A DNA stretch of 64,000 nucleotides. Source: Sambucus nigra (lineage: Eukaryota > Streptophyta > Magnoliopsida > Dipsacales > Adoxaceae). The notes beneath the pieces are model-generated. The model saw nothing but the letters and a program-made list of their open reading frames with translations, had not been told where the DNA came from and ran no database searches. Both the position numbers and the translations under genes were made by a program. Position 1 is the first letter of the stretch, and each line of letters opens with the position of its first letter. The stretch is from assembly GCA_949130495.1 (NCBI GenBank), contig OX422208.1, positions 685,316,202-685,380,201 of the forward strand, written 5' to 3'. This document shows positions 49,161 to 62,000 of the stretch, piece after piece.

Positions 49161-50894
49161 GATGAATATTGACGCGACTTAAAAAGTGTCTAAAGTGCAT
49201 GCTATATAGGCTCAAGTGCAAGCCTATCGCTCAAATAATAATCCCGATAAGTCGGGGTCGAATCCTCAGGGAAATAGGACGAGAAAATCGTAATAATGTT
49301 TGGAAAGATGGACAATCCTAACTTGACTCTAAAAGAAACGAAAAGATGATTTGAATGGGAGATTTACTACAACATAAATGTAGATTTAAATTAATGACTT
49401 ACTAAACTAAGAGCTAATGCAATGTAACTAAGCTAATTAACCTAAGAGAGACGGCAAGTGTATACCAAACTTAACTGCAAATGAGAATAATAGGTTGGGT
49501 TACAATCCCCCACACCCTAGTAATTCACCTTGTAGGATACTAGATTTCAGAATTAGAATCTTAAATGAACCCGGAACTTATTAATCCTAAACATTAAGTA
49601 TATGAAGGAACGTAGCCCGCATCATACGAAATCAAAGATAAGAATAATGCGGCGTCATATTAACTAACGCACGCATCGCCTAGGACAAACGAGATCAAAA
49701 GTCCTACGAGGGTTGCGATAGTTACGCAACATAATTCCTTTAAGATTCAGTTAAAAAATCTATTTCCAATTATGATAAATTACATCGGGTGGGGTTCATG
49801 CACCCCAACCCTTAAAAGTTTAGACATACATGATTAAATGAAGAAAAACATTAATTTTATAATTAAAAGAAATCATGATTGCTATGGAAGAGATTGACAA
49901 GAACAATTTTTATTTTGAGATTGCAACTAAGAATTGAGAATTAATTAACTAATTGAGGAAGAGATTAATTCAAATGAAGTAAAATTACTTGCATTCAATG
50001 AATCCGGAAATAAAATCTGAATCTTACAATAAAGCTTTAAACTAGGGTTTTGCAAATACACGGGAGAGAGCTTTCTCTCTCTAAAAACCTCCTTCCAAAT
50101 TTAATTATTCGAACTCCCCTTATGTTTAACAATAACTAGAATTAAAATACATCACGAAAAATTAGGATTTGTAGCTGAATCAAACTCTAAAATCAGAGCA
50201 AGAAAATCATGATTTATCTTTACTAGACCGGTCCGTCGGGGATGTTCGGTTCGGTCTGGTTCGAAATTTGAACCGGTCTATTTTTCTTCTAAATTGGATC
50301 AATCCAACATCCATAATTTTCCAGTAAGATTACAAGAGTTCGGATCGGTCCCTTTTTGTTGGAAATCAGATCGGTCCGATTAGTGAATTTTGCCAGTGAG
50401 TTCTGAGAGTCCGGATCGGTCTCTTTTGGTTGGAAATCGGTCCGGTCCGGTCTTTGATTCAATTTCTCTTAATTTTCTCTTTATTATCTCTCATCTTTTA
50501 AACCTCGTAACTTCTTCTTTGAAACTCAGATTTGGACGTCATTTCTTCCTATGCACTTGTAGACTCGAGATCTTCAACTTTCATTGTGGGTTCTCGTCCT
50601 GATTCTTGATGGAAGTTAAGATTTTGCCCTTTTTACTTTTCTTCCTTGATTCATTCTTGTGCTTTGACTTTCTCCTCTCCTTACTTAGCAATAAATACCC
50701 GTGAATATCATGAAAAAGGCACAAACTCGAGATACTACGTAAAAAGGTCACTAGCATATAAATGAGATAAATCAAGATGAATTACGTTATTCAAGGTGCT
50801 AAAAGATACTAAATTATGGGATAATTTCGAAAGAATTTATGCCTAATCAAACATCCTATAATAACTAACCAAACTTAGAAAGTTACAAACCACA
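49153..50894. mobile_element. Probable solo LTR inserted in the Ty3 pol remnant
   Basis: AAACCACA occurs at 49153-49160 and 50887-50894, where the RT reading resumes on either side, so about 1.7 kb has been inserted. Near its left side the plus strand has GTCGGGGTCGAATCCTCAGG, which on the minus strand matches the 3' part of many plant Ty3 LTRs. TG at 49170 and CA at 50886-50887 could be LTR ends, but the flanking bases then do not match. GGTCCGGTC-type motifs occur at about 50226-50450. No coding capacity. Confidence 0.5.
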
Positions 50895-50956
50895 ATAGGT
50901 GTTGTGAGTTGTCCCCAATCTAACACGACTAACTCCTTCATGGGATCTACTGATAA

Positions 50957-51349
50957 TCATTTATTTATAACAACATGCCGTAAAGATTTTAATTTCCTCT
51001 TCCAAAATTCAAACTTATGAAACTTTGAATAAATATTGTGCTCCCTCAATATTTGCAATGCAATTTGTAAATGTATGGTGTGCTCCTCCTCTGCACACGA
51101 ATAAATTAGAAGATCATCAATGAAGACTATAATGAGCTGGTCCAAATGCAGTCGGAACACCCAATTCATCGAATCCATGAATACTACTACGTCATTAGTC
51201 AACCCAAATGGAATCACTCTGGGCTTATTAAACCTATATTCGTTAAACCTCTCGTTGTATTTCTCTTTATCACACTTATTGGATTTTCCATTATTGTCCA
51301 CATTACTTCCCGGTTCAACCTTAACCTGACTTGTCTGGTTGGCTGACAT
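50957..51349 (-). pseudogene. Ty3 reverse transcriptase core fragment
   Basis: The minus-strand frame of 130 codons contains YRFNKPRVIPFGLTND, NWVFRLHLDQLIIVFIDDLL (catalytic F-x-D-D box) and EFWKRKLKSLRHVV, the palm and thumb start of Ty3 RT. The first third of the frame (MSANQTSQ...) is not RT-like, and RT motifs before YRF are missing, so a deletion joined it to foreign sequence. Confidence 0.8.
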
Positions 51350-51356
51350 AACTTAT

Positions 51357-52522
51357 TCAACATTTATGACTTTCTTGACTCTTTTTGGGAGCTCTTCCAT
51401 TCTGGTCAACAGTTCCCTTGCCAAGCCCAATACAATTTTTTGGTTGTAAACCACTCTTGATGGTGGTTATAACAATCTTCTCATCATAATCCACGACTTT
51501 TAGCTTCCCATTGTTGAAACTTATTATATATTCTCTAGTTATCTCATAATCCCTTTGTCTCACACTTAGAAGATGTACCACCCTCTTCATGAGTCTTATG
51601 ACAAAGTGGAAGTTATTGATGAACAAGTTCGATAACTATCCAAATATCTTTATCAGCCCTGAGGCATCCCCATATACCATACATGAATTAACCATATTAA
51701 GGTATTAGAAAATGCTCGATAACGCATTTTGTCGATAATAGAGTAGATATTTAAGGCATCTTAATACTGCTTAATATGATGAAAGGGGTCTGTCTTCTTA
51801 TCTTATTTGGAGGAAATGGCCTACATTTTGAACTTGGACAGAGTGAGGTAATTCAATATGGAAGGAGCAAAGGGAGAACCCTTAACACAACCCCTCTATA
51901 ATGAATTTATGACTTTCATTAGGTCTCATAATTTGTCTTTTAACCAATGTATAGATCTCATCCAAGGTTATTTGACTCAGATCTAGCTATCTCCTGATCC
52001 TTCATTTTTCCATAATTCATCTCGAGTCGTCCCCTTAAAACCTTTCCTTGATTTGGACGAAAAGGACTCTCCCTTTGGTATCCGACTGTAGGGACTCCTA
52101 TGAATGTCCCATCCACTGTTGGCCTTTTCAAATGAACTGAGATATGGTGGTTCAACGGTATATATATTAACTTTTATTATTCTAATAGTAGATGCCTTGC
52201 CAGCTGGTATGACCCGTCTCGACGATTTGATCTGTGCTTCCTTTATCCATAATCCAGTTAGAGTCATCGTGGGTTTTCTACAACATGCCCTCAGAATGAA
52301 TACCTACGATCTTTGTGGGAATATGGTGGAGGGGTATCACATTGCCTATCAACCTCCACTGATGGTTGACATAATCGAATCTAGCTTCTGGTTTATCTTG
52401 ACTGGAGGGATCTGTACTTTGACGAGATTTTTTTATCAGATTTTTCTTGATTTCCTTCATTTCTATCTAGCTACTGATTAAACTTTGCAGGATTCCCTAC
52501 AAATCAAGCTTTTCGATTGGAG
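51357..52522 (-). pseudogene. Ty3 (Tat-like) gag remnant
   Basis: The frame 51626-51357 reads LLSVRQRDYEITREYIISFN, then VVDYDEKIVITTIKSGL, the central helices of Tat-type gag. Upstream frames at 51958-52481 are polar (for example GESFSSKSRKGF) and fit a gag N-terminus. It lies head-on to the RT fragment with no protease between. The 10.4-kb LTR element inserted at its right edge. Confidence 0.6.
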
Positions 52523-52527
52523 GATAA
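52523..52527 (+). repeat. Left 5-bp target duplication (GATAA)
   Basis: GATAA directly before TGTAACACCCCG, repeated at 62946-62950. Confidence 0.92.
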
Positions 52528-55500
52528 TGTAACACCCCGTAATTTTGAGGATTAAATATTTAATTATTTTGGGAGTGATAAAAATATTTAAATTCGAGAA
52601 ACTTAAATTCATGAGTTGGAGAATTTATTTGAGTGAGCTGAATTAATTATAGTTGGTGACTTTAAGTTTAATTGTTCAAATTAATGTGTGTCATATTTTG
52701 GGGTCGAAATGTGGATATGTCAAAAAGTATTTCGGATGGCAATTTCGAGTGCGCGGTTGCGTCCGGGTGGGTCGAGATAGTCAGAAAAGAGTACCCGGGG
52801 GTAGTAATTGGGTCTCGGGGTATTTTTGGGTATAGTCAGGCCCACACGGGGTGAGTTGGGCCATTTTAATTAGTCCAGATGGCCAAAAACGGGATTAAGG
52901 GTTTTCAACCAAATTGAGAGACTAGGGAACGACACTCAACACAACTCTTAAACTAGGATTTGAGAGGAAATTTGGGGGAAAGCAAATCAAGAGCCAATTT
53001 GGGGATGTTGGAGCCAAATTAAGGGACTACACCAACGGATCAAACTCTACCAACAATTCCAGGCAAGTGGTTAACTTGCTGTAATGTGTAAATGATGATA
53101 TCCAATTCATATTTTAGTGATGTGTAAACTAAAAATCGTTTTGGGGATAAATGGGTACAAAATGGGGTTTTGTTAATGGAATACTTGGCTGAGATTCAAG
53201 GTAAGAAATAGGTGTATTATATATCCCTAAGTAAAGATAAAATGAAATTTGAATATATTTGATTAACATGGAATCTTTATGATTTGTTGGATGAAGAACA
53301 TGAATCTTGAATGACTTAGGGTTTATTTGATGAACACAAGATGTCAATCTGCCAGAACTTTTTACACAACTTTAAACGTATGACATTTGAGTTGTACTTC
53401 GAATTAGAGTGTGAACCATACTTTCCTGGAAAGGTATTTCTCTTAGCTATCCAATGAACTTGGAATCAGGTCAATCGAAGTTCTGTAGAAGGAGTAATCG
53501 ACATTTTACTACAGAGTATTTGATATGTCAACATAGTAATATGCCCAAAAATTTTGTCACTTTAAACGTGTACGATTTGAATTTCACTTCGAATTAGAGT
53601 ATGAAACATACATTACTGGAAAGGTATTTCTCTTATCTATCCAATGAACTTGGAATCAGGTCAATCGGAGTTCTGTAGAGGGAGAAATCGAAATTTTACT
53701 AGAGGGTGTTTAATCTGCCAGAAAATTTGAGACTTTTCTTTTTAAGCCTCAAATGTCTAAAATTTTATCGGGGAAGTGTTTGGGACCTTGATGAAATATA
53801 TTGATGGAATAATGATATGTAATTAGGCCTATGGTTGAGTGTTGGACTTTAATTTTGTGAGAGAGTTAAAGTGGAGATTCATAGGCTTGATTGTGACGTA
53901 CTCTAATTCGAGATGATAAGAATATAATTACAAAAAAGCATGAGCAAGCTTAAATTCGTTATGTCAGTGGGTTAACAAGGGTAACTACTGAATTGATATA
54001 ATAAGGGGTAACTAGGACCCTTAGAATTGTGTGAATACTTGAATTAATACGAAAGTAAAATAAATTCGTAAAGCAAATAAGTACGGTGAATATTAGAGAG
54101 AAATATATTACGTACAAGTATGAATAATTGGGTTGTGTAAATACCTACTGTTTTATAGGATTACTTGGGTTGTGAATGCCTATTGTGTGTTTCCTTATGA
54201 TAGGAACATAGAATCGGGAAATATTAAGTTATGGGCCAAGTGAGCGAGTCCGGGGATAATGGTTGAGTGACACCAAGTTATTAAATTAATGGATGTGTTA
54301 ATTAATGAAGGTAGAGTCGGAAGGTAGACTCGAAAAAGTATTAAATTAATTATTGAGAGAGTAATTAATTTAGAGTCGGAACATAGACTAGGGAAATATT
54401 AAGTTATGGGCCAAGTGAGCAAGTCCGGGTAGGATGGTTGGCGATGCCAAGTAATCAAATTAATTGTGGTGTTAATTAATTTAATTAGAGTCGGATTGTA
54501 GACTCGGGTAGGTATTAAATTAATAGGTGTGATAATTAATTTATTTAGAGTCGGATTGTAGACTCGGGTAGGTATTAAATTAATAAGTGTGTTAATTAAT
54601 TTAATTAGAGTCGGACGATAGACTCGGGTAGGTATTAAATTAATAGGTGTGTTAATTAATTTAATTAGAGTCAGATGATAGACTCGGGGAGGTATTAAAT
54701 TAATAGGTGTGTTAATTAATTTAATTAGAGTCGGACGATAGACTCGGGGAGGTATTAAATTACTAGGTATGTTAATTAATTTAATTAGAGTCGGACGATA
54801 GATCCGGGGAGGTATTAAATTAATAGACGTGTTAATTAATTTAATTAGAGTCGGACCATAGACTCGGAGAAAGTATTATATTAATTGAGGTGTGAATTAA
54901 TTATATTAGAGTCGGACCATAGTCTCGGGAAGATGATAAATTATTAAGTGAGAAAATTAATTATGTTGAGTCGGGCCACAGACTCAGGAAATTACAGGCT
55001 AGTGTACGGGATTTTGGGTACACTGTAAAACCGGGGTTTATATTATATATATACGGTGTAGTGATAGTATATATATACGTGCATATATTGTGTGTGATAT
55101 TAAATATCAGTGACTAGATATTTATTCAATTTATATACTCTAGTGATATCAAGGGAGGTTGCACGATGTGGGTGAATCCCCTAGATTGAGGAGTAGGCGA
55201 GTATATCCTCAGGTCATAGCGTCCGGTATATGGGTGAGAGATTTATCTCACTTTCAGGGAAGGAATATGACCGCCTCCACTACGTTTATAGTTTGGGCCA
55301 AGTTGGTGAGCGATTCCAACTTGGGGAACTAGGTTTTGTGAACACACCTAGTGAGATAACACTTTAGAGGGAATCATCCGGCGAGGGTATACTCGGAGGG
55401 ATGGATATACGTATGTTATATGTGTGGATGTTTTAGTAAAGGTACGTATATAATGGTATTCAATATTATATGCAGGTAATAATACAGTGTGTGATGTATT

Positions 55501-56352
55501 TACTTTATATAACTTGTGACACGGTTATATGCTACTATTTAAGAAGGAATTAATTAAGTTAATTGTGAGATAGCTTATAATTCAAAAATCATTATACTCG
55601 GGTTAGAGTGGTATGGCAAGGAGAGGTTATACCAAGACTAGTTGGACGGGGTAGTACAACTAGGTGGGGGTTAAGGTTACCGTTAAGTGTGCACAATAGT
55701 GGAGGGGTGAGAATGTCCACAAGGGAGTGCGACACTAACTTAAATATGAAGCGCATTCATGCATTTTAAATTACTGCAGTTAATTCACTTGCTAAATATT
55801 TTCAAAATATTTTGGGTTCTAACCCTTGCTATAAAACTATTTTCAAAACCTTTTAGGTGTCCAGCCACAGGGACGTCAGGATTGATATTCTATTCCATGG
55901 ATACGGAGCTGCGGCATAAGTGGATGCTAGCAGGAGTTTGGATTAGACGAATCATTCAATTATTCCTAAAGTAGGAATTATGCACCAGTTTCAGTTTTAT
56001 TTAGGGCTTGTCGCCCAATCTTCTTAGTACAGTTTTCAAATTTATTTTATTCCGATGTTGAATATTTGTATTGGATTATTTCACTTTGGTGGCCGATAGT
56101 TTATTCGACAAGTTGTGTAATTAATTATTCAGTTGAGTTTTATTCAGTTATGTGAATGGTTTATATTTATTTTCGCATGTACTGTTTTGTTTAATTAAAA
56201 AGTTAAAATTTGGCACCAGCTTTTGGAATACTAGGTGGTTAGTATGTTTTAAAAAGTTTTCGACAGTGATGCTAAGAATGAACCAACTGGGATTCCTATT
56301 TTAATTTGGTATAGGACTGATCACCGGGTATATTATTAGGCGGGGTGTCACA
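52528..56352 (+). repeat. Left LTR (3.8 kb) of the gag-only Ty3-like element
   Basis: Very long LTR without genes. Contains repeated blocks around 53330-53480 and 53540-53720 (ACTTCGAATTAGAGT, GGAAAGGTATTTCTCTTA, CAATGAACTTGGAATCAGG), a 60-bp tandem array (about 54300-54990) and TATATATACG boxes (about 55040-55080). Confidence 0.92.
54300..54990 (+). repeat. 60-bp tandem array in the left LTR
   Basis: Six regular units at 54481-54840 plus degenerate flanking ones. Each has GAGTCGGA-N-AGACTCGGG (an inverted GAGTC/GACTC pair) and TTAATTAATTTAATTA. Confidence 0.92.
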
Positions 56353-56354
56353 GA

Positions 56355-56366
56355 TGGTATCAGAGC
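56355..56366 (+). other. Primer-binding site (initiator Met tRNA)
   Basis: TGGTATCAGAGC, two bases after the LTR end. Confidence 0.95.
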
Positions 56367-56548
56367 ATCAGGTTCTAGTGTCCTTAGGATCTGTGCGGAT
56401 TTTCACGTTTCATCTTTGCAATCTTTGATATAGAGCCCAATCATAGGATTATTGTATCCTCATACGTACGCGCATTTATGTTCTTCTGCCAAATTTATAT
56501 TTGAGGGTGAACTCATACAATTCGATTCTCATTCCAGATGCCGCCCTG

Positions 56549-56573
56549 GAGAGAGAGAGAGAGAGAGAGAGAG
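56549..56573. repeat. (GA)n microsatellite in the gag start
   Basis: A GA run a few codons after the gag ATG, encoding repeated Arg-Glu. Confidence 0.9.
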
Positions 56574-56657
56574 CAGCTAGGGCAGCAGGGGAGATGAGAC
56601 TAGGGAGGCTCATCAGGAGCAAGAGTTATCGCATCAACAGACAGAGATTGTTTTGGC

Positions 56658-57249
56658 AGCACGGGTAACTGAACTGGCACAGGCAGTTGAAGCGATGGTG
56701 GTCGCAATGGCAGGGTACTTTTCACAGGATATGCCACAAGTGTTAGTGGCGTCCGATGTTCAGACTCACGCGGGGTCGTCGGGGTGGCAGCAAGTACGAG
56801 AGATTTTTTTTTACAGTGGGCATCCACCAGAGTTGTGAGGGGGTTCAGGTGTAGTGCTAGCGTGTCAAGGAAGAGAGATATCCAACGTCACCTACGCATG
56901 GGAGACTGTGATGAGGTGCGGAAGCAAATGCTAGCCACTTTTAGTTTAGTGGGAGCACGGGTAACTGAACTGGCACAGGCAGTTGAAGCGATGGTGGTCG
57001 CAATGGCAGGGTACTTTTCACAGGATATGCCACAAGTGTTAGTGGCGTCCGATGTTCAGACTCACGCGGGGTCGTCGGGGTGGCAGCAAGTACGAGAGAT
57101 TTTTTTTTACACTGGGCATCCACCAGAGTTGTGAGGGGGTTCAGGTGTAGTGCTAGCGTGTCAAGGAAGAGAGATATCCAACGTCACCTACGCATGGGAG
57201 ACTGTGATGAGGTGCGGAAGCAAATGCTAGCCACTTTTAGTTTAGTGGG
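56658..57249 (+). repeat. 296-bp tandem duplication within gag
   Basis: 56658-56953 is repeated at 56954-57249. By eye I find one mismatch (TTTACAGTGGG versus TTTACACTGGG). A short AGCA homology is present at the joints. Recent relative to the many stops in the gag, or a collapse/expansion artefact. Confidence 0.93.
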
Positions 57250-58054
57250 AGCAGCGCTACAGTGGTGGGAGTTGATCACCACAGTTGAGTAAAGGGATAC
57301 ACTAGCTATTGTAAAGTTTTGGGTGCGATTCGACCGCACGTATTTTCCTTCAACAGTTGAGACCTAAATGAGGAGAACATTTAAGAAGGTGACTCAGGGG
57401 TACCGTTCAGTGGCCGATTACGAGGAAGAATTTACTCGTTGGCAAATTTTGTACCGGATGAGGTCAGCGAGGAAAAGAGAAAGAAAGCAAGGTTTATGGA
57501 TGGGTTAGTCTGGAGAATCAGACAACATTTAATTGGTAAATACACATTAGTAGCTTACACTGATGTCGTTAACGCAGCACTCCGACACTGTCAGGAATAT
57601 CGCTTCCACGTGGAAGGAAGCGGGAGGGGAGTGGAAACTAGCCAGTCGGATAACGCAGGAGGGAATAGTACTAGTGGGGTATCCCAACAACAGACTAGGG
57701 GAGATCAGGGGCAGGATTTTCGACAGGAAAATCATGCCAAACGATTTAGAACTAGAGGCTATCGACAGGATGGCCAGGAATTCCAACAAGGTCGGCAGGG
57801 AAAGGACCAGTGGCAGGGTGAATGTATTAGCAGGTATTTCGTTTGTGGGGGAAGCGAGACACATGAAGAGAGATTGTCTTAAGCGAGGCAGGGGTCAACT
57901 ACAGGATGAGGTCCTGGATGTACAGCCACTAAAGCAAGTCATGGGAGCATTCGGACAGGGAGAAGATGCTCCGGAACCCGAGGATCAGCCGTTGCAGCTG
58001 GAATATGGACGTAATTATTTTTACCCTATGGGCGTGGGGTATATTTTTGAGTGA

Positions 58055-58716
58055 CAAAGAGGATGTCACAGTATAAGACTTATTTTTCACTAGAGTTCGC
58101 AGGTGATTCGAACTTAGTGGGTGCGTTGGCTGTAGCAGCCATAGTATGTGGATAAACTTTTCGTGGGGTAACGGAGTTTCTTTGGTGTTCTTCACGGGAG
58201 CATGGAGGTGTACACTGAGAGAAGGTTTGAATTATGCGAGGAGTTACTACTTTCGAGAATTATGGGAGTAGGGTTAATAATATTTTCTTAAATATCGGCT
58301 GGATAGCGATGGAATTTAACTATTATGGATAGTGGTGTTAAGTTTTGGTGTTCGCGACACCAGGAGACGATTGGTACAAGGTATCACTTGAGAGGGCGTT
58401 TAGCCTATGTATATGTGTGTATATATGTTATATTATGTGGTGCGATAGACACAAAGTGAGGTCTTGTGTTCTAACATTTTTATCCCGGTAAGTAGGGATG
58501 TTTACTGAAGTGAATCAGGGTGGTTATATTTATGTTCAAGCAAAGAGAGATAGCTCGGGGTTAATTTTACGCAAGGACCAGTGATGGTAAGGGCGCGGTA
58601 CTTTATGTCGTCTTTGGTAACATGAGAGTAAGCGTATATACTTTTGTGTTGAGAGACAAGTACTTTGTGGGGAGATATTTGGATGTTAGTACATGGGTTG
58701 GGTACCCGGGCAGTAG

Positions 58717-58747
<31 letters not shown>

Positions 58748-59050
58748 ATATGACTACGGGTTCGAAGTTATATTACGGGTTACGACTAGCATAGTCGGGT
58801 AGCTTTCATGCAGTAAAGCACGGGGATAGGGTGTATGGGCACCCGGATTAATTAAGGCCAATTTTGTGCGATTAAGCACGGGTATAGGGTGTATGGGCGC
58901 CCTGATTAATTTAAATGCATACTTGTGTAACTTATGCTTAGAAGGGGATGAGATAGATATAGCGAGCTTAGAGGCACATGACTAGAGAGTAACATGCGGA
59001 GCTTGGAATATTACGCTCATCTTAATTTCGAGGACGAAATTCCTTTGTAA
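58055..59050 (+). other. Non-coding 3' interior of the gag-only Ty3-like element
   Basis: No pol domains. An (AT)n run at about 58720-58744, and two near-identical blocks (about 58818-58850 and 58873-58910: GCACGGG-ATAGGGTGTATGGGC-CCC) lie before the FEDEI-type pol tail near 59020-59050. Confidence 0.65.
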
Positions 59051-59067
59051 GGGGGGGGGGGGGGGGG
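59051..59067 (+). other. Polypurine tract (G run)
   Basis: 17 G bases just upstream of the right LTR, the expected plus-strand priming site. Confidence 0.85.
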
Positions 59068-59071
59068 AGTA

Positions 59072-62000
59072 TGTAACACCCCGTAATTTTCAGGATTAAA
59101 TATTTAATTATTTTGGGAGTGATAAAAATATTTAAATTGGAGAAACTTAAATTCATGAGTTGGAGAATTTATTTGAGTGAGCCGAATTAATTATACTTGG
59201 CGACTTTAAGTTTAATTGTTCGAATTAATGTGTGTCACATTTTGGGGTCGAAATGTGGATATGTCAAAAAGTATTTCGGATGGCCATTTCGAGTGCGCGG
59301 TTGCGTCCGGATGGATCGAGATAGTCAGAAAAGAGTATCCGGGGGTAGTAATTGGGTCTCGGGGTATTTTTGGGCATAGCCGGGTCCACACAGGGTGAGT
59401 TGGGCCATTTTAATTAGGTCCAGATGGCCAAAAACGGGATTAAGAGTTTTTAACCAAATTGAGAGACTAGGGAACGACAGTCAACATAACTCTAAACCTA
59501 GGGTTTGAGAGGAAATTTGGGGGAAAGCAAATCAAGAGCCAATTTGGGGATGTTGGAGAAAAATTAAGGGACTACACCAACGGATCAGACTCTACCAACA
59601 ATTTCAGGCAAGTGGTTAACTTGCTGTAATGTGTAAATGGTGATATCCAATTCATATTTTAGTGATGTGTAAACTAAAATTCATTTCGGGGATAAAGGGT
59701 ACAAAATGGAGTTTTGTTAATGGAATACTTGGCTGAGATTCAAAGTAAGAAATAGGTGTATTATATATCCCTAAGTAAAGATAAAATGAAATTTGAATAT
59801 ATTTGATGATTAACATGGAATCTTTATGAGTTCTTGGATGAAGAACATGAATCTTGAATGACTTAGGGTTTATTTGATGAACACAAGAGGCCAATCTGCC
59901 AGAATTTTTGACATAACTTTAAACGTATGACATTTGAGTTGTACTTCGAATTAGAGTGTGAAAATACATGCCTGGAAAGGTATTTCTCTTAGCTATCCAA
60001 CGAACTTGGAATCAGGTCAATCGGAGTTCTGTAGAAGGAGTAATCGATATTTTACTACAGGGTGTTTGATCTGTCAACATAGTAATCTGCCAAAATTTTG
60101 ACGTGACTTTAAACGTGTACGATTTGAATTTTACTTCGAATTAGAGTGTGAACCATGCATTAATGGAAAGTTATTTCTCTTATCTATCCAATGAACTTGG
60201 AATCAGGTCAATCGGAGTTCTGTAGAGGGAGAAATTGAAATTTTACTAGAGGGTGTTTAATCTGCCAGAAAATTTGAGATTTTTCTTTTTAAGCCTCAAA
60301 TGTCTAAAATTTTATCGGGGAAGTGTTTGGGGCCTTGATGAAATAATGATATGGAATTAGGTCTATGATTGAGTGTTGGACTTTAATTTTGTGAGAGAGT
60401 TAAAGTGGAGATTCATAGGATTGATTGTGACGTACTCTAATTCGAGATGATAAGAATATAATTACGAAAAGGCGTGAGCGAGCTTAAATTTGTTAGGTCA
60501 GTGGGTTAACAAGGGTAACTACTGAATTGATATAACAAGGGGTAACTAGGACCCCTAGAGTTGTGTGAATACTTGAATTAATACGAAAGTGAAATAAATT
60601 CGTAAAGCAAACAAGTACGGTGAATATTAGAGAGAAATATATTACGTACAAGTATGAATAATTGGGTTGTGTAAATACCTATTGTTTTATAGGATTACTT
60701 GGGTTGTGAATGCCTATTGTGTGTTTCCTTGTGATAGGAACATAGACTCAGGAAATATTAAGTTATGGGCCAAGTGAGCGAGTCCGGGGATAATGATTGA
60801 GTGACACCAAGTCGTTAAATTAATGGATGTGTTAATTAATGAAGGTAGAGTCGGAAGGTAGACTCGAAAAAGTATTAAATTAATTATTGAGAGAGTAATT
60901 AATTAAGAGTCGGAACACAGACTCGGAAAATATTAAGTTATGGGACAAGTGAGCGAGTCTGGGTAGGATGGTTGGGCGATGCCAAGTAATCAAATTAATT
61001 GAGGTGTTAATTAATTTAATTAGATTCGGATTGTAGACTCAGGTAGGTATTAAATTAATAGGTGTGATAATTAATTTAATTAGAGTCGGATTGTAGACTC
61101 GGGTAGGTATTAAATTAATAGATGCGATAATTAATTTAATTAGAGTCGGATTGCAGACTCGGGTAGGTATTAAATTAATAAGTGTGTTAATTAATTTAAT
61201 TAGAGTCGGACGATAGACTCGGGGAGGTATTAAATTAATAGGTGTGTTAATTAATTTAATTAGAGTTGGACGATAGACTCGGGGAGGTATTAAATTAATA
61301 GGTGTGTTAATTAATTTAATTAGAGTCGGACGATAGACTCGGGGAGGTATTAAATTAATAGGTGTGTTAATTAATTTAATTAGAGTCGGACGATAAACTC
61401 GGGAGGTATTAAATTATTGGACGTGTTAATTAGTTTAATTAGAGTCGGACCATAGACTAGGAGAAAATATTATATTAATTGAGGTGTGAATTAATTATAT
61501 TAGAGTCGGACCATAGACTCGGGAAGATGATAAATTATTAAGTGAGAAAATTAATTATGTTGAGTCGGGCACAGACTCAGGAAATTACAGGCTAGTGTAC
61601 GGGATTTTGAGTACACTGTAAAGCCGGGGTTTATATTATATATATACGGTGTAGTGATAGTATATATATACGTGCATATATTGTGTGTGATATTAAATAT
61701 CAGTGACTAGATATTTATTCAATTTATATACTCTAGTGCTATCAAGGGAGGTTGCACGATGTGGGTGAATCCCCTAGATTGAGGAGTAAGGCGAGTATAT
61801 CCCCAGGTCATAGCGTCCGGTATATGGGTGAGGGATTTATCTCACTTTCAGGGAAGGAATATGACCGCCTCCACTACGTTTATAGTTTGGGCCAAGTTGG
61901 TGAGCGATTCCAACTTGGGGAACTAGGTTTTGTGAGCACACCTAGTGAGATAACACTTCATAGGAAATCATCCGACGAGGGTATACTCGGAGGAATGGAT

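Larger units (their letters stand above)
56538..58054 (+). pseudogene. Ty3 gag with zinc knuckle, duplicated and frameshifted
   Basis: ATG at 56538 (MPPWRERE) leads into a (GA)n run. Retrotransposon gag segments follow in shifting frames: RMGDCDEVRKQMLATFSLVG with LQWW (57210-57270), FWVRFDRTYFPSTVE and SVADYEEEFTRW (57317-57440), and KARFMDGLVWRIRQHLIGKY with YTDVVNAALRHCQEYRFHVE (57480-57620). A degraded knuckle (about 57837-57880) gives CG-A-HMKRDC only after a frame change. A 296-bp tandem duplication (56658-57249) disrupts the N-terminal part. No protease or RT follows. Confidence 0.82.
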
